From NCBI RefSeq assembly GCF_030463565.1, contig NC_134648.1, positions 11,015,806 to 11,079,805 of the forward strand: 64,000 bases of DNA, given 5' to 3'. Positions within the stretch are counted from its first letter, which is position 1. Each line of letters starts with the position of its first letter. This DNA is from Pelecanus crispus. Taxonomy: Eukaryota; Chordata; Aves; Pelecaniformes; Pelecanidae. This document shows, one piece after another, positions 47,142-60,840 of this stretch. The notes beneath the pieces were generated by a model, which worked only from the letters and a program-made list of their open reading frames with translations, was not told the origin of the DNA and made no database searches. The position numbers were made by a program, and so were the translations under genes.

Positions 47142-50100
47142 CTATTAAATGTGCTATAAAATTCTATGATGTCATTACTGCAACTACATAGGGCATTTAG
47201 AAAAACAAACATTGCTAATAGTAGCCCATGTTTTAAGAGATAATACTGAATAACTGACCCTGCACAAGAATTAGCAAATCACACAGGGAGCTTCCCTGAG
47301 AAACAAGGTCTATAAGAAACAAACCTCTTACAATGAGTTACTGTAAAACATGTATGAAAAAAGACAAATATTGGAGCTTTGTTAATTTTGCTAGTATCTT
47401 AAAAATGTAAAATTCTTTTCTTGTGATTAAAACTAACAGTTTATTTCAAATAAAAAAATCCTGTACTCAGTGACATGAAAATTCAAAACAAAAAATTCAA
47501 AACAAAAACAAAAATCTGGAGGTTATATACAAAGTATAAAGGGGGCACACTTACATGCCCAGTATGGCAGGATTCCTAGTATTAGGAGTAGGTTTAATTT
47601 ATGACTTTCCCAACATTTTCTAATGTTAGATGTGCAAATATATGTGCTGTGCACACACACATACACATATGTATATAGTCTTAAAAAATTTCTACTGGTG
47701 ATATCTGGGGATTACGCAGTCTTCTTTCCCGCTGTTCACACTGACAGCATAAACCATGAAATTAATTTGCCTTGGAGTGAATTATTGCAAAATATCTCTA
47801 AAAGACTCTTATTTGAAACCCCTTTTAAAATAATTTTGAACAAGTAAAATCTTTATGTGGAAAAGGTTAAAAAAAAAAAATCTCTTAAATGCTCTCCATG
47901 TAAGAGTCTGTATTTATTACAGATAACCATCTGCTCTTCCTTTTTCCTTTGAGTTGACTTTTCACTCATTGATCCACGCAGTGAGTCAATCCATACCCCA
48001 TGATTACAAGACCGAGGCTTTTGTTTCTCTTTTTTGAACAGTTTCTTAAGAGTAGGGGAACAAGGGAAAATATATCTGTGGTGGATGTTTTGTAATTTGA
48101 TATACCTTTGGAAGCATCTCAAAAAGTAAATACTTTTGAGGCAGTTAATTTTTGAGAGTTCCTAGTAGACACTGAACTGTTTTTGTATTTCCCAATACTG
48201 CCTTCATCCAACTAACGACAGTCTGAAAGATCCAGTGTTTGAGAGCAGCTGTAGAAAAACGCATTTTAGAATGTGTTGGAACTATATCTGCCTGCAAAGA
48301 AAAACAGATCTTTGTTTCCGACTTGTTTACTTAAATTTCTAGAAGTAGAAAATGTAGGTTCTACATGAATGTTTCTGTCCCCATAAAACAAAAAAGCAGT
48401 TTAGTTAGGGTTGGGTTTTTATTCCCAGAGTAAACATCTTCTAATTCATCTCTCTTTCTTAAATAAACCAATGACATACAGTAGAATTTGAGTATGTTAT
48501 GGTCCAGATTACCTTTAAATTATATGGGCTTTAAAAAGTGGAAAACATGAAAATTGACAAAAAGTCTTAATCTTGAAAACTAATATTTAACCAGTCATGT
48601 TTTTTCATAATGCCTGCAATATGTTATGTTTGTTTGTACACAAGACTGTCTTGACCTGTTTTGATTAGTCAGGCATCTCATTTTTGTTCAGACCTATACG
48701 AAGTTTTAGATAAACCTGCAAGAACATGCTTTTACAAAGTAAATTTTGTAAAGAAACTCTTTGGTATTCTGGAGTAAATGCATTTATTTACCAGTATGTG
48801 CAACAACTGATTTCTGTATGTTCACATAATTTACATTCTGTATGTCACAGAGGTTCCAGTGTTTGTAAATACAGAACACTGTGCAGAAATATTACACTTA
48901 ATTTGTTTGAAACAACTATATCTTTCCCTACCCAAGGTCAGAAATACCCACACAGAGTATGGAGGTTATTTAACATAAGGAGTTTCCAGTACTGTTTAAA
49001 CTGTATTTTTACCTTTAATGATAATATGAATTCAAAACAAAAAACAGAGTCTTAAAAAGTTATACTACCAGTCCTGACTTTACCAGATCTGTAGTCATTT
49101 TCAGCCTGTAAGTTTTCTCAAACTGTGAGCTCAAAGACTTGAAATTGGTACACACTGTAGAAATACTCCTACCCATTTTCATGAAGAGGACAATGAGATT
49201 CCTAATGAACATAGGCTGAGCAGAGGCCCGTTTGTTCGCTGCCTCAGACCCCTACCGTCCAGTTCCTGCCACCTCAGTGCTGTCTTCTGTGAGCTAAACC
49301 AACTCTTTCCAAGTCTAGTTGTTGTTCGGGACTGAATTTTTGGCCTACTCATTTCTACCAAAATTAGTCTGGAAAATGGTCAGAAATACCTGGGATGTAA
49401 TTCAGTGAGGACAAGAGCAAAGAACTATACTTAGGCAGGAATGGTCAAACGCACAATTACAAAGAAACCCAAGCTTCAAATATATGAAAAGCTATTAGAA
49501 AGCAGAAGAGAAGCATCTGTCGTCCGTGTCTCTGACAGACAGAAATAATTCAAACTGCAGTCAGGTTAGACATCAGAAAATTCTCTGACTACAAGGCTAG
49601 TGAACCTTGGCACAGACCTTTTTATCTTAGAAACTTTCAGTGACAGGAGACTCGCAATTTCCTCTGTCGGGAACAATATAGGTTTGGGGAATCTTGCATT
49701 TTGACAGGTGGTTGATCACAACAGTAGTTACCAGCAGAGAGGAGGAGTGGTCTCCTCCTGGGCCCCAGGGCACATCTAAGCCATCCTGGGAAGTTAACTG
49801 AGAAAAATGAGCATACTGTCAGGTGTCTATTTGCTTTCTAAGAATCTGTGCCCCTCTTGAAAACTGGTGAAGCTCCAAAGCTGAGAAAAATCACTCGATT
49901 AGACCATTTCTGTATTTGTACATGGGATAATCAGTCTGTGTGATCTGATGTTGCATTCCTTTACTTTTAAATATGTGATTGATATATAGCCATTGAAAAA
50001 TAGATCATTTTATAACTCTTACCTGGGTTCTCTTATCCAGTATTTGTGATACATCAGGTTAGAGACAACATTTTTATTAGGATGTGCAAATAAAAATCAT

Positions 50101-50448
50101 TTAAATAGAGGATTATTACACTAGATTGTTCTGTGACCTCAAAGTTAATCATAATTTTCTTATTCTGAATTAGCTGGAAAAGGAAAGAATCCAACATATG
50201 AACACTAATTGATAATGCAATGAGTTAGATCATAGACTTCTTACACAGAAGTCTAGTTAGAACATAGACTTCTTCTGTTATCCAAATACTATTTGATAAG
50301 TAATCCTCTTCACAGTATTTTTGGGACCAGCACTGTTCTTATAGTTTGTACTTTTTTCCTGATCCTTTGTAATGCCTGGAATTATCTGTAACCATTAACA
50401 AACATCCAGGAAGAATTAAGCACTTCTGTGGGTTTTGAAATACAATTT

Positions 50449-50518
50449 TATCAGAATATTTACTTTAAACAACACATGTTTATCAGAACACTTATCAGAA
50501 TATTTAAACAACACATAT
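50449..50518. repeat. Imperfect local tandem duplication
   Basis: tatcagaatattt-actt-taaacaacacatgt is repeated 44 bases later as tatcagaatattt-aaacaacacatat. The second copy has lost 4 or 5 bases. It is a recent-looking local duplication in non-coding DNA. Confidence 0.8.
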
Positions 50519-53500
50519 GCCCAATTGCTTTTTCTTTTAAAGTCCCTGTCTTATACTGCTTGCACTACCACTGGCCATTTATTTCAACTGAGGATTAGAG
50601 ATAAAGTGTCAACGCAGTTTCCTGTGTACCTACTGAATTTGAAATTGATACTGTGCCATGTGAATGGATGGCTCTCCTTGTAAGAGCTACAAAGATTTAC
50701 TTTGGCTTTATGCTCACACTATATTTCCCCAAAAGCAATTTTAATGTGTCTGCAAGATGCGTGCTGTTTTAATGCCAGCTTTCCAGTGCCACTTCTGCAG
50801 TTGGTAAAAACAACTTTGACAGAAAAGGTTTTCTTTAGAATAGGTACAAAACCCAATTTAAAGCCTTAGCTCTTCTCTGTAGGGTTCCATAAAGCTGAGG
50901 GAATAATCTGAAACAAGATATTTCAGTCCCAGAGACAATCAGCTCTGAAGTGTGTACAGAACTCATATCACTGTGGAAAATGTTATCTCCTATCAGGACC
51001 TCAAAAAATTCTATTTCAGTAATCTTTTTAGCAGACGTAATTGTGCCAAATGCTACAAATTTCTTGTTTTCTCCACCATTTTGGAAGCTAGTGACTACAT
51101 CCAGAAAAAATGCATTTCCTATTTTGACCACAAAATGCAAACATAAACTTGCAAAATTAATGACAGCAGTAAAGTCAAAATGTATTGCTCTAAGTTTACA
51201 GGACTTGCATGTAGATATACTGAAACAGCCTCCAGACTACCCTGCATCCTTTTCTTTTCATGGCTTTAGTATCATAAGAAAAATAACACATTCCCATCCT
51301 TGTTGCAAGTTTGATACAACTACCTTCTTAGTTGTTCTTGTCAACAAATAATTTCTTATTAAATTTCAAATAAATATAATTAATTCCCCAACTCATTAAT
51401 ACCACAACTTATATGATATATACTTTGAATAAATCTTTTTCTTATAAAATTTGTACTGAAAACAGTGTTTTGTTTTACTAACCAATAGATATAAATGATG
51501 TAAACTTTTTCTATCTAAGCAATTTAAAATATGTTGGCAATGGTCATATACTTGTATGTTTATGTTTTGACATGTGCAAGTGCACATACATAAACAGGAA
51601 AAAAAAAAATAAGGGCACACAACTGTACAAATATAAAACAATTCATATATGCCATTGTAGTTTTCCAGGTGAAATCAGAACCATAAAACCACATACCTTA
51701 AGCTTATTTCATAACCTGAAACAAAGCACCTCCTTTTTCTTGAAGCGCAGAAGAGATCTAATTTTTTAAAGTGAACACATTTGAGCTCTCCCCACCCACA
51801 ACCATCCAGCTACTCCTGCAACGTAAACCTCTATAGGTTTATCAGACATAGCAGAGCACTGAAATCCAGGTGGCACAATAAAGTTGCAGTTGATTTTACT
51901 AGCTATGATTTTAGTGACTCCCTCTAATGGAGCTATAAGGCAAGGAAGGTGCTGCTTATCACATCCTTCCAGCTAAAGCAAACCTTTTGGTGAAGTATTT
52001 ATATTAACATTTACTGTCATGATATTAGTCTGATATTACTTACGTCAAATTAACTTCGACACTGTATTAGTATTCATAAAAATCACATTTTAATTTTGCC
52101 CTTGTTTGTGTCTATGCTAAAAGAATTCGCTTGACTGTTTAGTGAGGAACTACAACAACACATGACTGACAATCCAAGAAAAACAATAAGGAATGTTCAT
52201 AAACAAGATATGAATACTTCTGAAAAGGAATGCAGTATGTTCACAGAATCCTGATACCTAACAATGCACGAGCAAGACAATGGAGAAGCTAAATCCATAT
52301 CCTTGTTCATTCCATTACTTCAGGGAAACAAGTATTTCACCTGTTTACAATAGTACTGAAGAAAGTCAGCATTTTAAGGTTCTCTATGAATGCTGAACTA
52401 GGCTTTAAGACCAAACAATACAGCTGTGCTTTTTAAAGGAGCCTAAAAGAAGTAAACCTTTTTCTGAATATATCAGCTAAAAAGCACACAACAGATCTTA
52501 ACAGCAGGAAAAAGTCATTTACAATAGCAAAAAGTGAAACATTTCTCAGGCTGAACCCTTGAGTCACAATTCAGGTCTGGATGCAGAAAGGCACGGTCTT
52601 AAGCTACAGTTATGTCAGGAATACAGTCATTATCATACCAGCAAGTTTTTGATAGTGAGGTACTTCTTTTGGTTTGACATAAATTCATATTTAGGAAAAA
52701 ACTAAGGATCATGATGATTACAAATATGCAAAGAAACCTAGTTCCATAACAAGAGCAGAGCATTTCTACTAAAACAAGTATCAGAGCAACAATGAAGATG
52801 ACTGACCATAATTATTTCCTGTTCAGAGAGGACTTTTTGGGAGACAGAAACTCCTAACTATTAACATAACAAGTCAAAGACAGTTCACATTAAGAAGCTG
52901 CAGAGAATAAAATAATATGTTATGATAACATATAGTAACATGTACATCTTAGCTAAGTTTTAACATGTATTATAAAATTAAACTGCAAATTACCTGAAAA
53001 GGGTTGCTAACTGCCCAAGTGTTAAAATTGACAGTGCTCATAAATATCTTTTTCCATTATAAGTTCTGATTTTATTTGGACTAATAGAAATTCCAGTAAA
53101 GCACAGAAGAAATGGTTTTAGTTTTTAAACAGAGATAAGCTTATTTAGAGGTTTATATAGCTGCAATCAGTGCAAAATCACAACAGGACTTAGAGGTCAT
53201 TTGCAGTGAAACACAGGTTCTCTCAGAATCAACTACAACTCCTGCAGCTGTGGCACTGTGATCAGGCTAAAAACAACCCTTCTGAGAGAGCTCATGCTGG
53301 TACTTAACTTGGTTCCCTGCCAGCTCCAGTCCCAATGGGATATAAAGGTGCATGAAGGCTGTACAGCTTCTACCCCCAAGTCGTAATCCAGTTCTTCTCC
53401 CAGAATGGTACAAGTGGGGAGGGCAGGAAATGCATGATTCAGAAAAAATGCCTCTCTGATTTCTTAACTGGAAATGTATATACAGACAGCTCACAGTGAA

Positions 53501-54424
53501 GACTTCAGTTTGGATTTGTTTACCTCCAACGGTGGAGATATACCCCAAGACTTTAGCTTGTGGTAAGATCCATGCACCTATGCAGAGACCATGAAGTACA
53601 CTAGACATGTATCTCTATTTGAGTGAAGAGGGCAAGATGATTTGTTTTGGCCGTATAAGAGAAAGGAGAATTTTAAAGTGGCTGATACTAGTTATCAGCC
53701 CCCCGTAACACTTTCAAATTTACATAAAATCTGCCATGAATTCAAATATTCATCACCTTATATTGACCTTCTTGCTTGATAATTAGCTTTAAATTTGTAG
53801 GCAATACATTGGAAAATTAATTAACATGGCTGTAGTCAGGTTTTATGATATGAGACTTTAGATCCTTATGCTAGTTAATTTAAAAAATAAAAACATATCA
53901 GCAGACATTTTCCTGGTTACTTCTAGAATCTAATGAAAGCATAGTGACCAGGATGTAGGCAGTCATCTACAAATTAGGCTTACAGCTCAAAACCAGGACA
54001 GAGAGAAGAGACACATTAGCCTAAAAAAAAAACCCTGAGAGTGAAGAATTGCTGAAAACCTGCAGCCTGGTGGATAGACAAAATAGGTCTTAGGTGCTAG
54101 ATCAAATTTCAGAAAAACACAAAGTTTATCTCTGAAGGCAGAGAGAGCAACAAAAGGAACAGGGAAATGGCTAAAAGTCAGAGTACAGAAAGAGCCAAGA
54201 AGGGTTCTTTGATGGGAAACCTGTATTCTGTAGAAACAGGCTACGTGCTCCCAGGGAATCTGTAAATCTAGGCGTTCCTGTTGCATATGTCAATCATGGC
54301 CAATTACTCATAATTTCCAAGCTATGCACACTATGGTACACACATATAGGTTATCAGCTACTGGATCCAAGACAATCGTTAGAGATAGGGACCTGCTGAT
54401 TTTTTCTGTTGTTGGCTTGGTTTT

Positions 54425-54460
54425 GGGGGTTGGGCTTTTGGGGTGGTTTTGGGTTTGGGG
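54425..54460 (+). other. Candidate G-quadruplex tract
   Basis: Five runs of three or more G (ggggg, ggg, gggg, ggg, gggg) occur within 36 bases, separated by T-rich loops of 2-8 bases, followed by T9. The pattern fits the usual four-run quadruplex rule. No promoter or gene is nearby. Confidence 0.7.
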
Positions 54461-57400
54461 TTTTTTTTTGCAATAGATCTTAGTGACTGCTTGCAGGCTG
54501 GCCCTTAAGATAATTTTAAGATGTGTATCAGCAAAGACTCAGTTATACTGTTGCCCACTCTTCTTTAATCTCCACAGAAGGTATCATTCATCCTTTATGA
54601 AGCCACATTTTAGCAAGCACCAGAAAACAACAAAAGAAAGCTGATCAGTAAACAAGTCAAGAGCTCAGGCATGTGACCGAGTTCCTGCATATCAGCTGAG
54701 TCACAATAACTGACCTTGCTTGCTCTTGCTAAGGTAGAGGTTAGATGAAAGTGGCTTAAGCTAATCTTCACTGCCTGAGAGTTGCAACAAGTCACACGCA
54801 GCACAGCTCATTTCTGCAGCTAAGCAAGCACAGAGTATTTTGTTATATCAGAGTAACCAAATTGTAATACCAAACAGCATAGGCTGGATCTACCTAAGGT
54901 GCGCCTCTAAAACAAAGGTGAAGGTATGACTTAAGGCACCTGTACATACGATTATGAGAAAGAGAACTGTGTGATAGCAGCATAACAAAGACAGAAGCAA
55001 TCAAGAGAATTATCTAGGAAAAAGAGTGGACAGAGACCCTTGTCTGCTGGCTCAAAACTTGCAGGTAAGATGAACTTGGAATTTTTCTGCTGTTATGGTC
55101 TCTCCTATGTTTGAAGGTACAGGATTTTGTGTGTATTTTTTAAAATAAGAAGGATCTCACAAAATACATCTTACTTTAATCAAACCTAAACACTGGCTAG
55201 CAGCTTTCACAAAAAGATAGAACAATGGATACCTTTTGAGTCAAGAAGCAGCTTAATAATGTCTTATGTAATTCACAATCCTTTCTAGCATGTATTTTTT
55301 CTACCATTTCTTAGTGCAATGAAGTTAGACAAATGCCAAATCCCCAATGTTACGAGTTCAGTCTGACTGAAACAAGTCCCATGACTCAAAATTGCCCCAG
55401 TAAAGGAGATGGAATAATAGCTTATATGGTAGTGTATTCTCTATACATAAGCATGTTGTAACTTCAATAAAAGCTCTATTTTCAAAGCTGCAATAAGAAA
55501 GCCTTTGCCTGATGGTTAGAGCAAATGCAAATGCAGATGTTTTGAACAGCTGTGTCTGCCTGAAAACACTGCACCTGCCCTCCATTAGCTTTAGTTTACT
55601 ATGGTAGGCTTGCCAACCCAAAAATTTATAAAATCCCTCAACATATGGAGCTAGTATTTACCTCGGAGCGAAGAATGTTCATTCTAAAAACTCTTAAGAT
55701 CACTGTGCGTGCCTGATTTAAAAGCTGAACACTAGATGGAGCCATGTCCTTGCAGCACTGCTAGCTAAATTTAGCTCGTTACAGCCGTCTCAGGTATAAT
55801 TCCAATCAGTTACATGCAAGCGGCCACATCAATGGCTTGTTTAAATGTCTTTAAAAATGCTGCACAAAAGTAACAGTACGTTCCTGAAAGCCTTTTTTAA
55901 GAACTGCATGCGTCCATGAAAGCTTCTGGAATAAAAACAGAAGATTAGAAAAAACCCCAGCTCAACAAGTATAGTACTCTCTAAGAAAACTATTTATATA
56001 GTAAGGAATTTTTTAAAAATTTATTTCATCTCTAAGAGATCTCTGAAAAGAATACTTTTATATCACGTGTACTGCTACAAAACAGTTCAGGCTCTAAACT
56101 AGAAAGCAAAAAATAATAAGTTCTGGTTTAGTATCAAGTAGCTGTAGCTGTCCTGCAAGATTCCAAGGAAATTTCAAGTGTAATTTTATGTAGAGACAAA
56201 ATACTTGTATTTAAACTCTCACCTTTAATATTTCATGTTAACTCCACCAAATAATGACAGGGAAAAAAAAACCCCACAACCGTATCTCACCCATTAAAAA
56301 AAAAGCATACTACATACGTTAAAAAAAGGTTTCAAAGGATAAGAGGTTGTCCACCTTACCAGAGGAAACTGTTAAGATGACTGGCCACAAATCTCTGCCA
56401 AAGATAAGGCAGGCTACACTTTCTAATGAGACATAATGGATTAGCTGTATGGAGTCAATGGGGAAGGATTCTCCAATCCATTATTTCCTGTCTACAGCTG
56501 ATTTAACCAAATTTACCTGAAAGGAAATCTCTGAGTATTTAAATGGATCATTTTTTCACAAACAAGAGATTATACAGTACTTGCAGTTTTCACAGTCCTG
56601 CATCACAATGTTTATTCATTGTTTTAATTCTGGTGTTTCATAGCCTGCACAGTCTATGAATATGAGTACTATGATTTGGGGAAAACAGTGAAAACGCACG
56701 GTGACTAACCCTTGCTGTAGTCTTCTTGGAGTAAAGCTTTTGATAAAGGAGGACACGAGGTCTTAGGTATCTCTTGTGAGAATTCTTGAGTGAATTGATA
56801 ATAAAAGATCAGAATGGTTGGGACCGAATTTAGACTACACTAATTTACTCTCCTTTATAAACAGTAAAATTAAAGCTTTATAAAAACTTCTCAGCAAATA
56901 AACAGCAATTTGGAACACACTGCAAATTAATGTATCAAAACATGAATGTTTTTTCTTGCCTTATAGCCATGAGCTTCTATCTAGGGAGCATAGCCATTTA
57001 GAGCCTTCCACCTAAGTGTCTGTTTTGGTCCTTACCCTTCAGTGACTATGAACCATTTTGCCACTTTTCTGTACAATCCAGCAACAGACCAAGCACTGCA
57101 CTATGAAAGAACCACTAATGTGCACGCTTGCAAGATCAGGAACATAGCCTGAACTCAAATATAGGGCCTCTCAGCATTGTCAGCATGACCCATAATATGA
57201 CTGTGACACTGAGGAAGGGAAACTCGGACAGTTCTGCTCAGTAATTTTAACAAAATAAAAATATACCCTGGTTGTTATATCTAGTTCTGATAAACAGTTA
57301 CAGAGCAACATCTGGGATCTCACAGATAACTTTCCCCTGATTTTCAAGATGGAAGAAATGAAGACGGTCAGTAAAGCAGTGTCCAGCAGTGTTCTCTTTT

Positions 57401-59634
57401 GAGGTTCCTAACTTGTTTTTTTCATCGGTCTTTTCTGAGAAGGATGGTTCTGCTCTCCCTGAATAAGCTTCATTGTTATATAAGAGAGGCAAAGACTTAA
57501 CACAATGCCAGCTTTGTGACAGTAATGTCTCTGCGCTACTACAGAAAAGAAACAAACCGCTCTTACTGAAGGGGGGACTTCTGGAATGGTAATTAGCCAA
57601 GAGACCAGGACAGCTGAGGGAGTGCTTCTGAAACCCGCTACACTGAGGAGAGATGCAGAATTAATCTACTCCCGTTAAACAGGATAGACAGGATCAACAA
57701 GCTAAAGGTAGCCCAAAATTAGGATTAGCTCTGCTTTCTGGTGGTACAATAATATTATTGTAGTATCAGCACTCCATATATCAAACAATACAGAAACAGA
57801 ACAGCAAAATTACTACACATGAACACTGCAGCAGTAGCAGGACAGCGGTTTGTATTCTATGCCTAGCCTGTGCTGCTCAACCTCCCTCTGCTTCTACCTT
57901 TGCTTCCCAAGGGAGTGGCAGTAATTGCAGAGCTTCTCCGTTCCAGGTCCATTCCCTTCACAGCACTAGGGCAAGGCCATGCTCGCCTTCCCATGCGCTG
58001 GCTGACACTGCTTTTCCCAACAAAACACTGGAGTACAGCATGTACCAGCAAGGTCATGACTATTCCAGCTCAGGAACGAACAAGAAAGCAGGTAACGTGG
58101 CCATAAAGGAGTAAATGAGTCCCAGATGCTGCTTCCATCGTGCTTCCAGTCACCTGTCCTAGACCACCAGTGAGGCTCATTGGGGAAAGGCAGGGGAAAC
58201 CAGGCTGGTGTTGAAGATGACTCCCAGCTTTGCCCAGATTGTTCTAAATTCCACTGACCCTTTCTCAAATAGCTTAACGATACCGCAACAAGCAGTGCTA
58301 TAGTAATACTTTTTGGTATCAGTATTATGAAAGATGCAAATGTTATCAACCATTACAACTTCAACCACTCCTCTATGTGACCTATTTAAGATGACTACCT
58401 CAAAGCTGAGAGGAAAGACAAGAAAAATTCAGAAGCAAGACAAACTAATATACAGCCTGTGGATTCTTGCCAGTTTTAATTATTCTTTAGCAAGTTCAGA
58501 GATGTTTCAAAGGCGTTCTACTTCACTTCCCATTTCCTCCCTCTCCCACCTTAGGCATGTTTGCTCTGTAAGTGAGGTCCAATTCTTCATCTGGAATATC
58601 TGGTATGTGATTCATGGTCTTGGTCTCATGCATAAGCTTAAAAGAAAACTGAAGTCATACGTAACTCTTCACAAGGTCAGAGAGAGCATCAGTTGGTAAC
58701 AGGGAACAAAATGTTTCAACATTCCAAATACAGTACAAGCTTACGCTAGGCAAAAGGAAATTCTAAAATTGAGGACAATTATTATAAGTAATAGAATTAC
58801 ATTAACACATCATGCATATGAAACATGCTTAGACTATTTAGATGGAAATCAACATCATGGCAGAGGGAAGACAGCAAACAGTGGTGGTTGAAATACAACC
58901 ACTCCACAAACAGCGAAAAGTGCGTGTTAATTACATTGTCGACGTTACAAGTACTCGAAACTCTTTATCTCACTTTCTGCTAAATGCTTGCTGTTGTTTA
59001 GCCAACTCCCTAGAAAACTGACATAATCAGAAGTACTCAGCACATGCATGCTATGAAAGTGCTGTGTCAGTATCACACACGTGACCTGTTTGGGTGAAAA
59101 AAAGACAACAGAAACCCTTATCAGATTTTGGATCAGCAAGGCACTCAAAGCGACCAGTAAACTCCCAGTGACCGACACTTTTCATATTTCTAGAAGTAAT
59201 CCTGGCACCTCTACAGACACAAGAAAAACCTACACCTTTTGCGTGTGTTTTATGTGTTTGCTTCCTTGCAGACTTCCTGTACTAGAGATTTTTGCAGTCA
59301 TAAACATAGTGTTAGATAATGGTTTTAAAACAGGAGTCAACAGAAATATGACATAAGACACACCAATATAAATGGTCTATGCTATTATTTTACTAACAGA
59401 ATTAACATAGGTAAGAGTGCTTTAAGTAGAAAAATACTCGATTTTTAAATCTTTGGAAAAAGAGAGTATTGCTTTTCTCGGTTAATAACATAACGTTTTT
59501 GTTAACCTAGAAAATCCCTGGTATGTAGGAGGAGATACCAAAAATATGCCTGGTAGCACTATTTAAAACAACAGAGTTTTAACCAACTGTTCTCCTTCCA
59601 GTAATAATGGTAAAAAGAATAGAACTCAGAAATT

Positions 59635-59656
59635 GGGGGGAGGATGGGGGGAGGGG
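59635..59656 (+). other. G-rich tract upstream of the CpG island
   Basis: ggggggaggatggggggagggg contains runs of six, six and four G, so two of the runs could supply four tracts for a quadruplex. It lies about 120 bp before the CpG-rich region. Confidence 0.6.
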
Positions 59657-59759
59657 CAAGTTGTGCGAACCCTTCCCTTCACACTGAAATTCACTGAGGG
59701 TCTGGTAACACCAGACACCGTCTCTGCAAGGAGGTGATGGGAAAGGCTCCTGTGGAGCC

Positions 59760-60840
59760 AAGGTCTGGAAGGCTGCAGCGCGGACAGGCAGACCTCAGCA
59801 GGCCCTGCAGGGAACATCGCTGCGGAAAGTGAGGTACTGCGAGGCAGGAGAGGTCACGAAGCGCCAGCCAGGAGCCCACTAGAAACCCTGAAACAGGATT
59901 CGCCCCCGCGACCCGTCCTGTCAGGGACGGGGCCGCGCTCCGCAGCCAGGAGCCTTGGCGCAGCCTCGATTTTCCGCTGCCACGAGGGGCTGGGGGCGGG
60001 CGGCGGGCATCTTCACGCCGCCACAGGTGCGCACACCTAAGCTGAGGCGCTGCTGTGGGGAAACGGGGGTACGCACCTGCCTGCCAGCCGCGCTGCTGCC
60101 AGCCGCACTGCTCCCTGCCTGCGCTCTGCGGGCCGCGTCTTTGCGCGGGCCGGACCCACCGCGGCTGCCCCGACGCCCCCCGTGAGCTCCTACCGGGCCC
60201 CCGGCGCGGTGCGGAGGCGCCATGGCGGCTCGGGAGCGGCTCCTGCCCGCGCCGGGGGGGCCCGCGCCCGCCGCCCCTTCGCACCTGCCCGCGCGCGCGG
60301 GGGGGGCGGGAGCGCCGCGCGCCCCCCCCCCCCCCCCCCCGCCCCGCAGCTCGCTGTCACGTGGGGGTGGCAGCCGCCGCCGGTCCCGTCCCGGCAGCCA
60401 ATGGCGGGGGAGGGCAGTTGGGGGCGCGTGCCGGCCGCCGTGTGGCGCACCTGGCGCCGCGGAGGGGCGAGGGCGGCCGGGAGCGGAGCCCGGGAGGCGC
60501 CACCGCCGCGCAGGTCGGTCCCGGCGGGCGGTGCGAGCCGGGGGCGGGCTGCGTGGGAGGGTGCTCGGCGGAAGGGTCCTGCCTCGGCGGGGAGGGTCTG
60601 CGCCGCTAGCCGGCCGCCCCCTTGGCGCGGGCTCGGCGGCGAGGTGGCGGAGCGCTGGGCCGAGTTGTCCCGAGGCGCCGCGGCGGCTCGGCCGAGGGCA
60701 CGGCCGGGCGGCAGGCAGGTCAGCGGGGCGCGCGGGCTGCTGGCCGTTCCTGGGGCGCTTCGGCCGCTTTTTAAAAGGGGTTCCTTCAGGAGTCCTGCTG
60801 CGGATGTGACTGCGACGCCTGATGCTTCTCCTTTCTAAAT
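59760..60840 (+). promoter_or_regulatory. PPFIBP2: CpG island, probable PPFIBP2 promoter and first exon
   Basis: GC and CpG content rise abruptly at about 59760 and fall after about 60840, in contrast to the AT-rich surroundings. Motifs include several GC boxes (ggggcggg-type at 60300-60310 and about 60538-60547), an E-box tcacgtg (60357-60363), a CCAAT box (60398-60402) and a YY1-like gccatggcggc (60219-60229). A good donor, gcaggcag|gtcagc, lies at 60718/60719 on the + strand. The assignment to PPFIBP2 (liprin-beta-2, a scaffold protein of cell-matrix contacts) rests only on the human gene order SYT9-OLFML1-PPFIBP2. Long frames inside the island on both strands are GC-rich artefacts. A bidirectional promoter or another gene cannot be excluded. 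Confidence 0.55.
60291..60340. repeat. GC-repeat, G-run and C19 run inside the island
   Basis: gcgcgcgc is followed by eight G at 60299-60306, then cggg, and after a short GC stretch 19 consecutive C at 60322-60340. The two strands could form quadruplex or i-motif structures. Homopolymer length here is likely variable or assembly-sensitive. Confidence 0.9.

Larger units (their letters stand above)
47145..59759. other. Intergenic DNA, no gene recognised
   Basis: AT-rich sequence with short frames only. The longest are 50950-51351 (+, 133 codons) overlapping 50835-51140 (-, 101 codons), and 57966-58349 (-, 127 codons). None shows a known motif. Local features are listed separately: a tandem duplication at 50449-50518 and G-rich tracts at 54425-54460 and 59635-59656. 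Confidence 0.55.

Noticed and set aside
50835-51351. Overlapping frames of 133 codons (+) and 101 codons (-)
   Set aside because: The two frames oppose each other, neither has a known motif, and no splice or start context supports either.
57966-58349. 127-codon frame (-)
   Set aside because: No motif and no homology recognised, and it overlaps other frames on both strands. Left as intergenic.
59691-60838. Long overlapping open frames on both strands in the CpG island (up to about 218 codons)
   Set aside because: GC-rich DNA lacks stop codons by chance. The frames are Ala/Gly/Pro/Arg-rich, overlap one another on both strands and have no recognisable domain.
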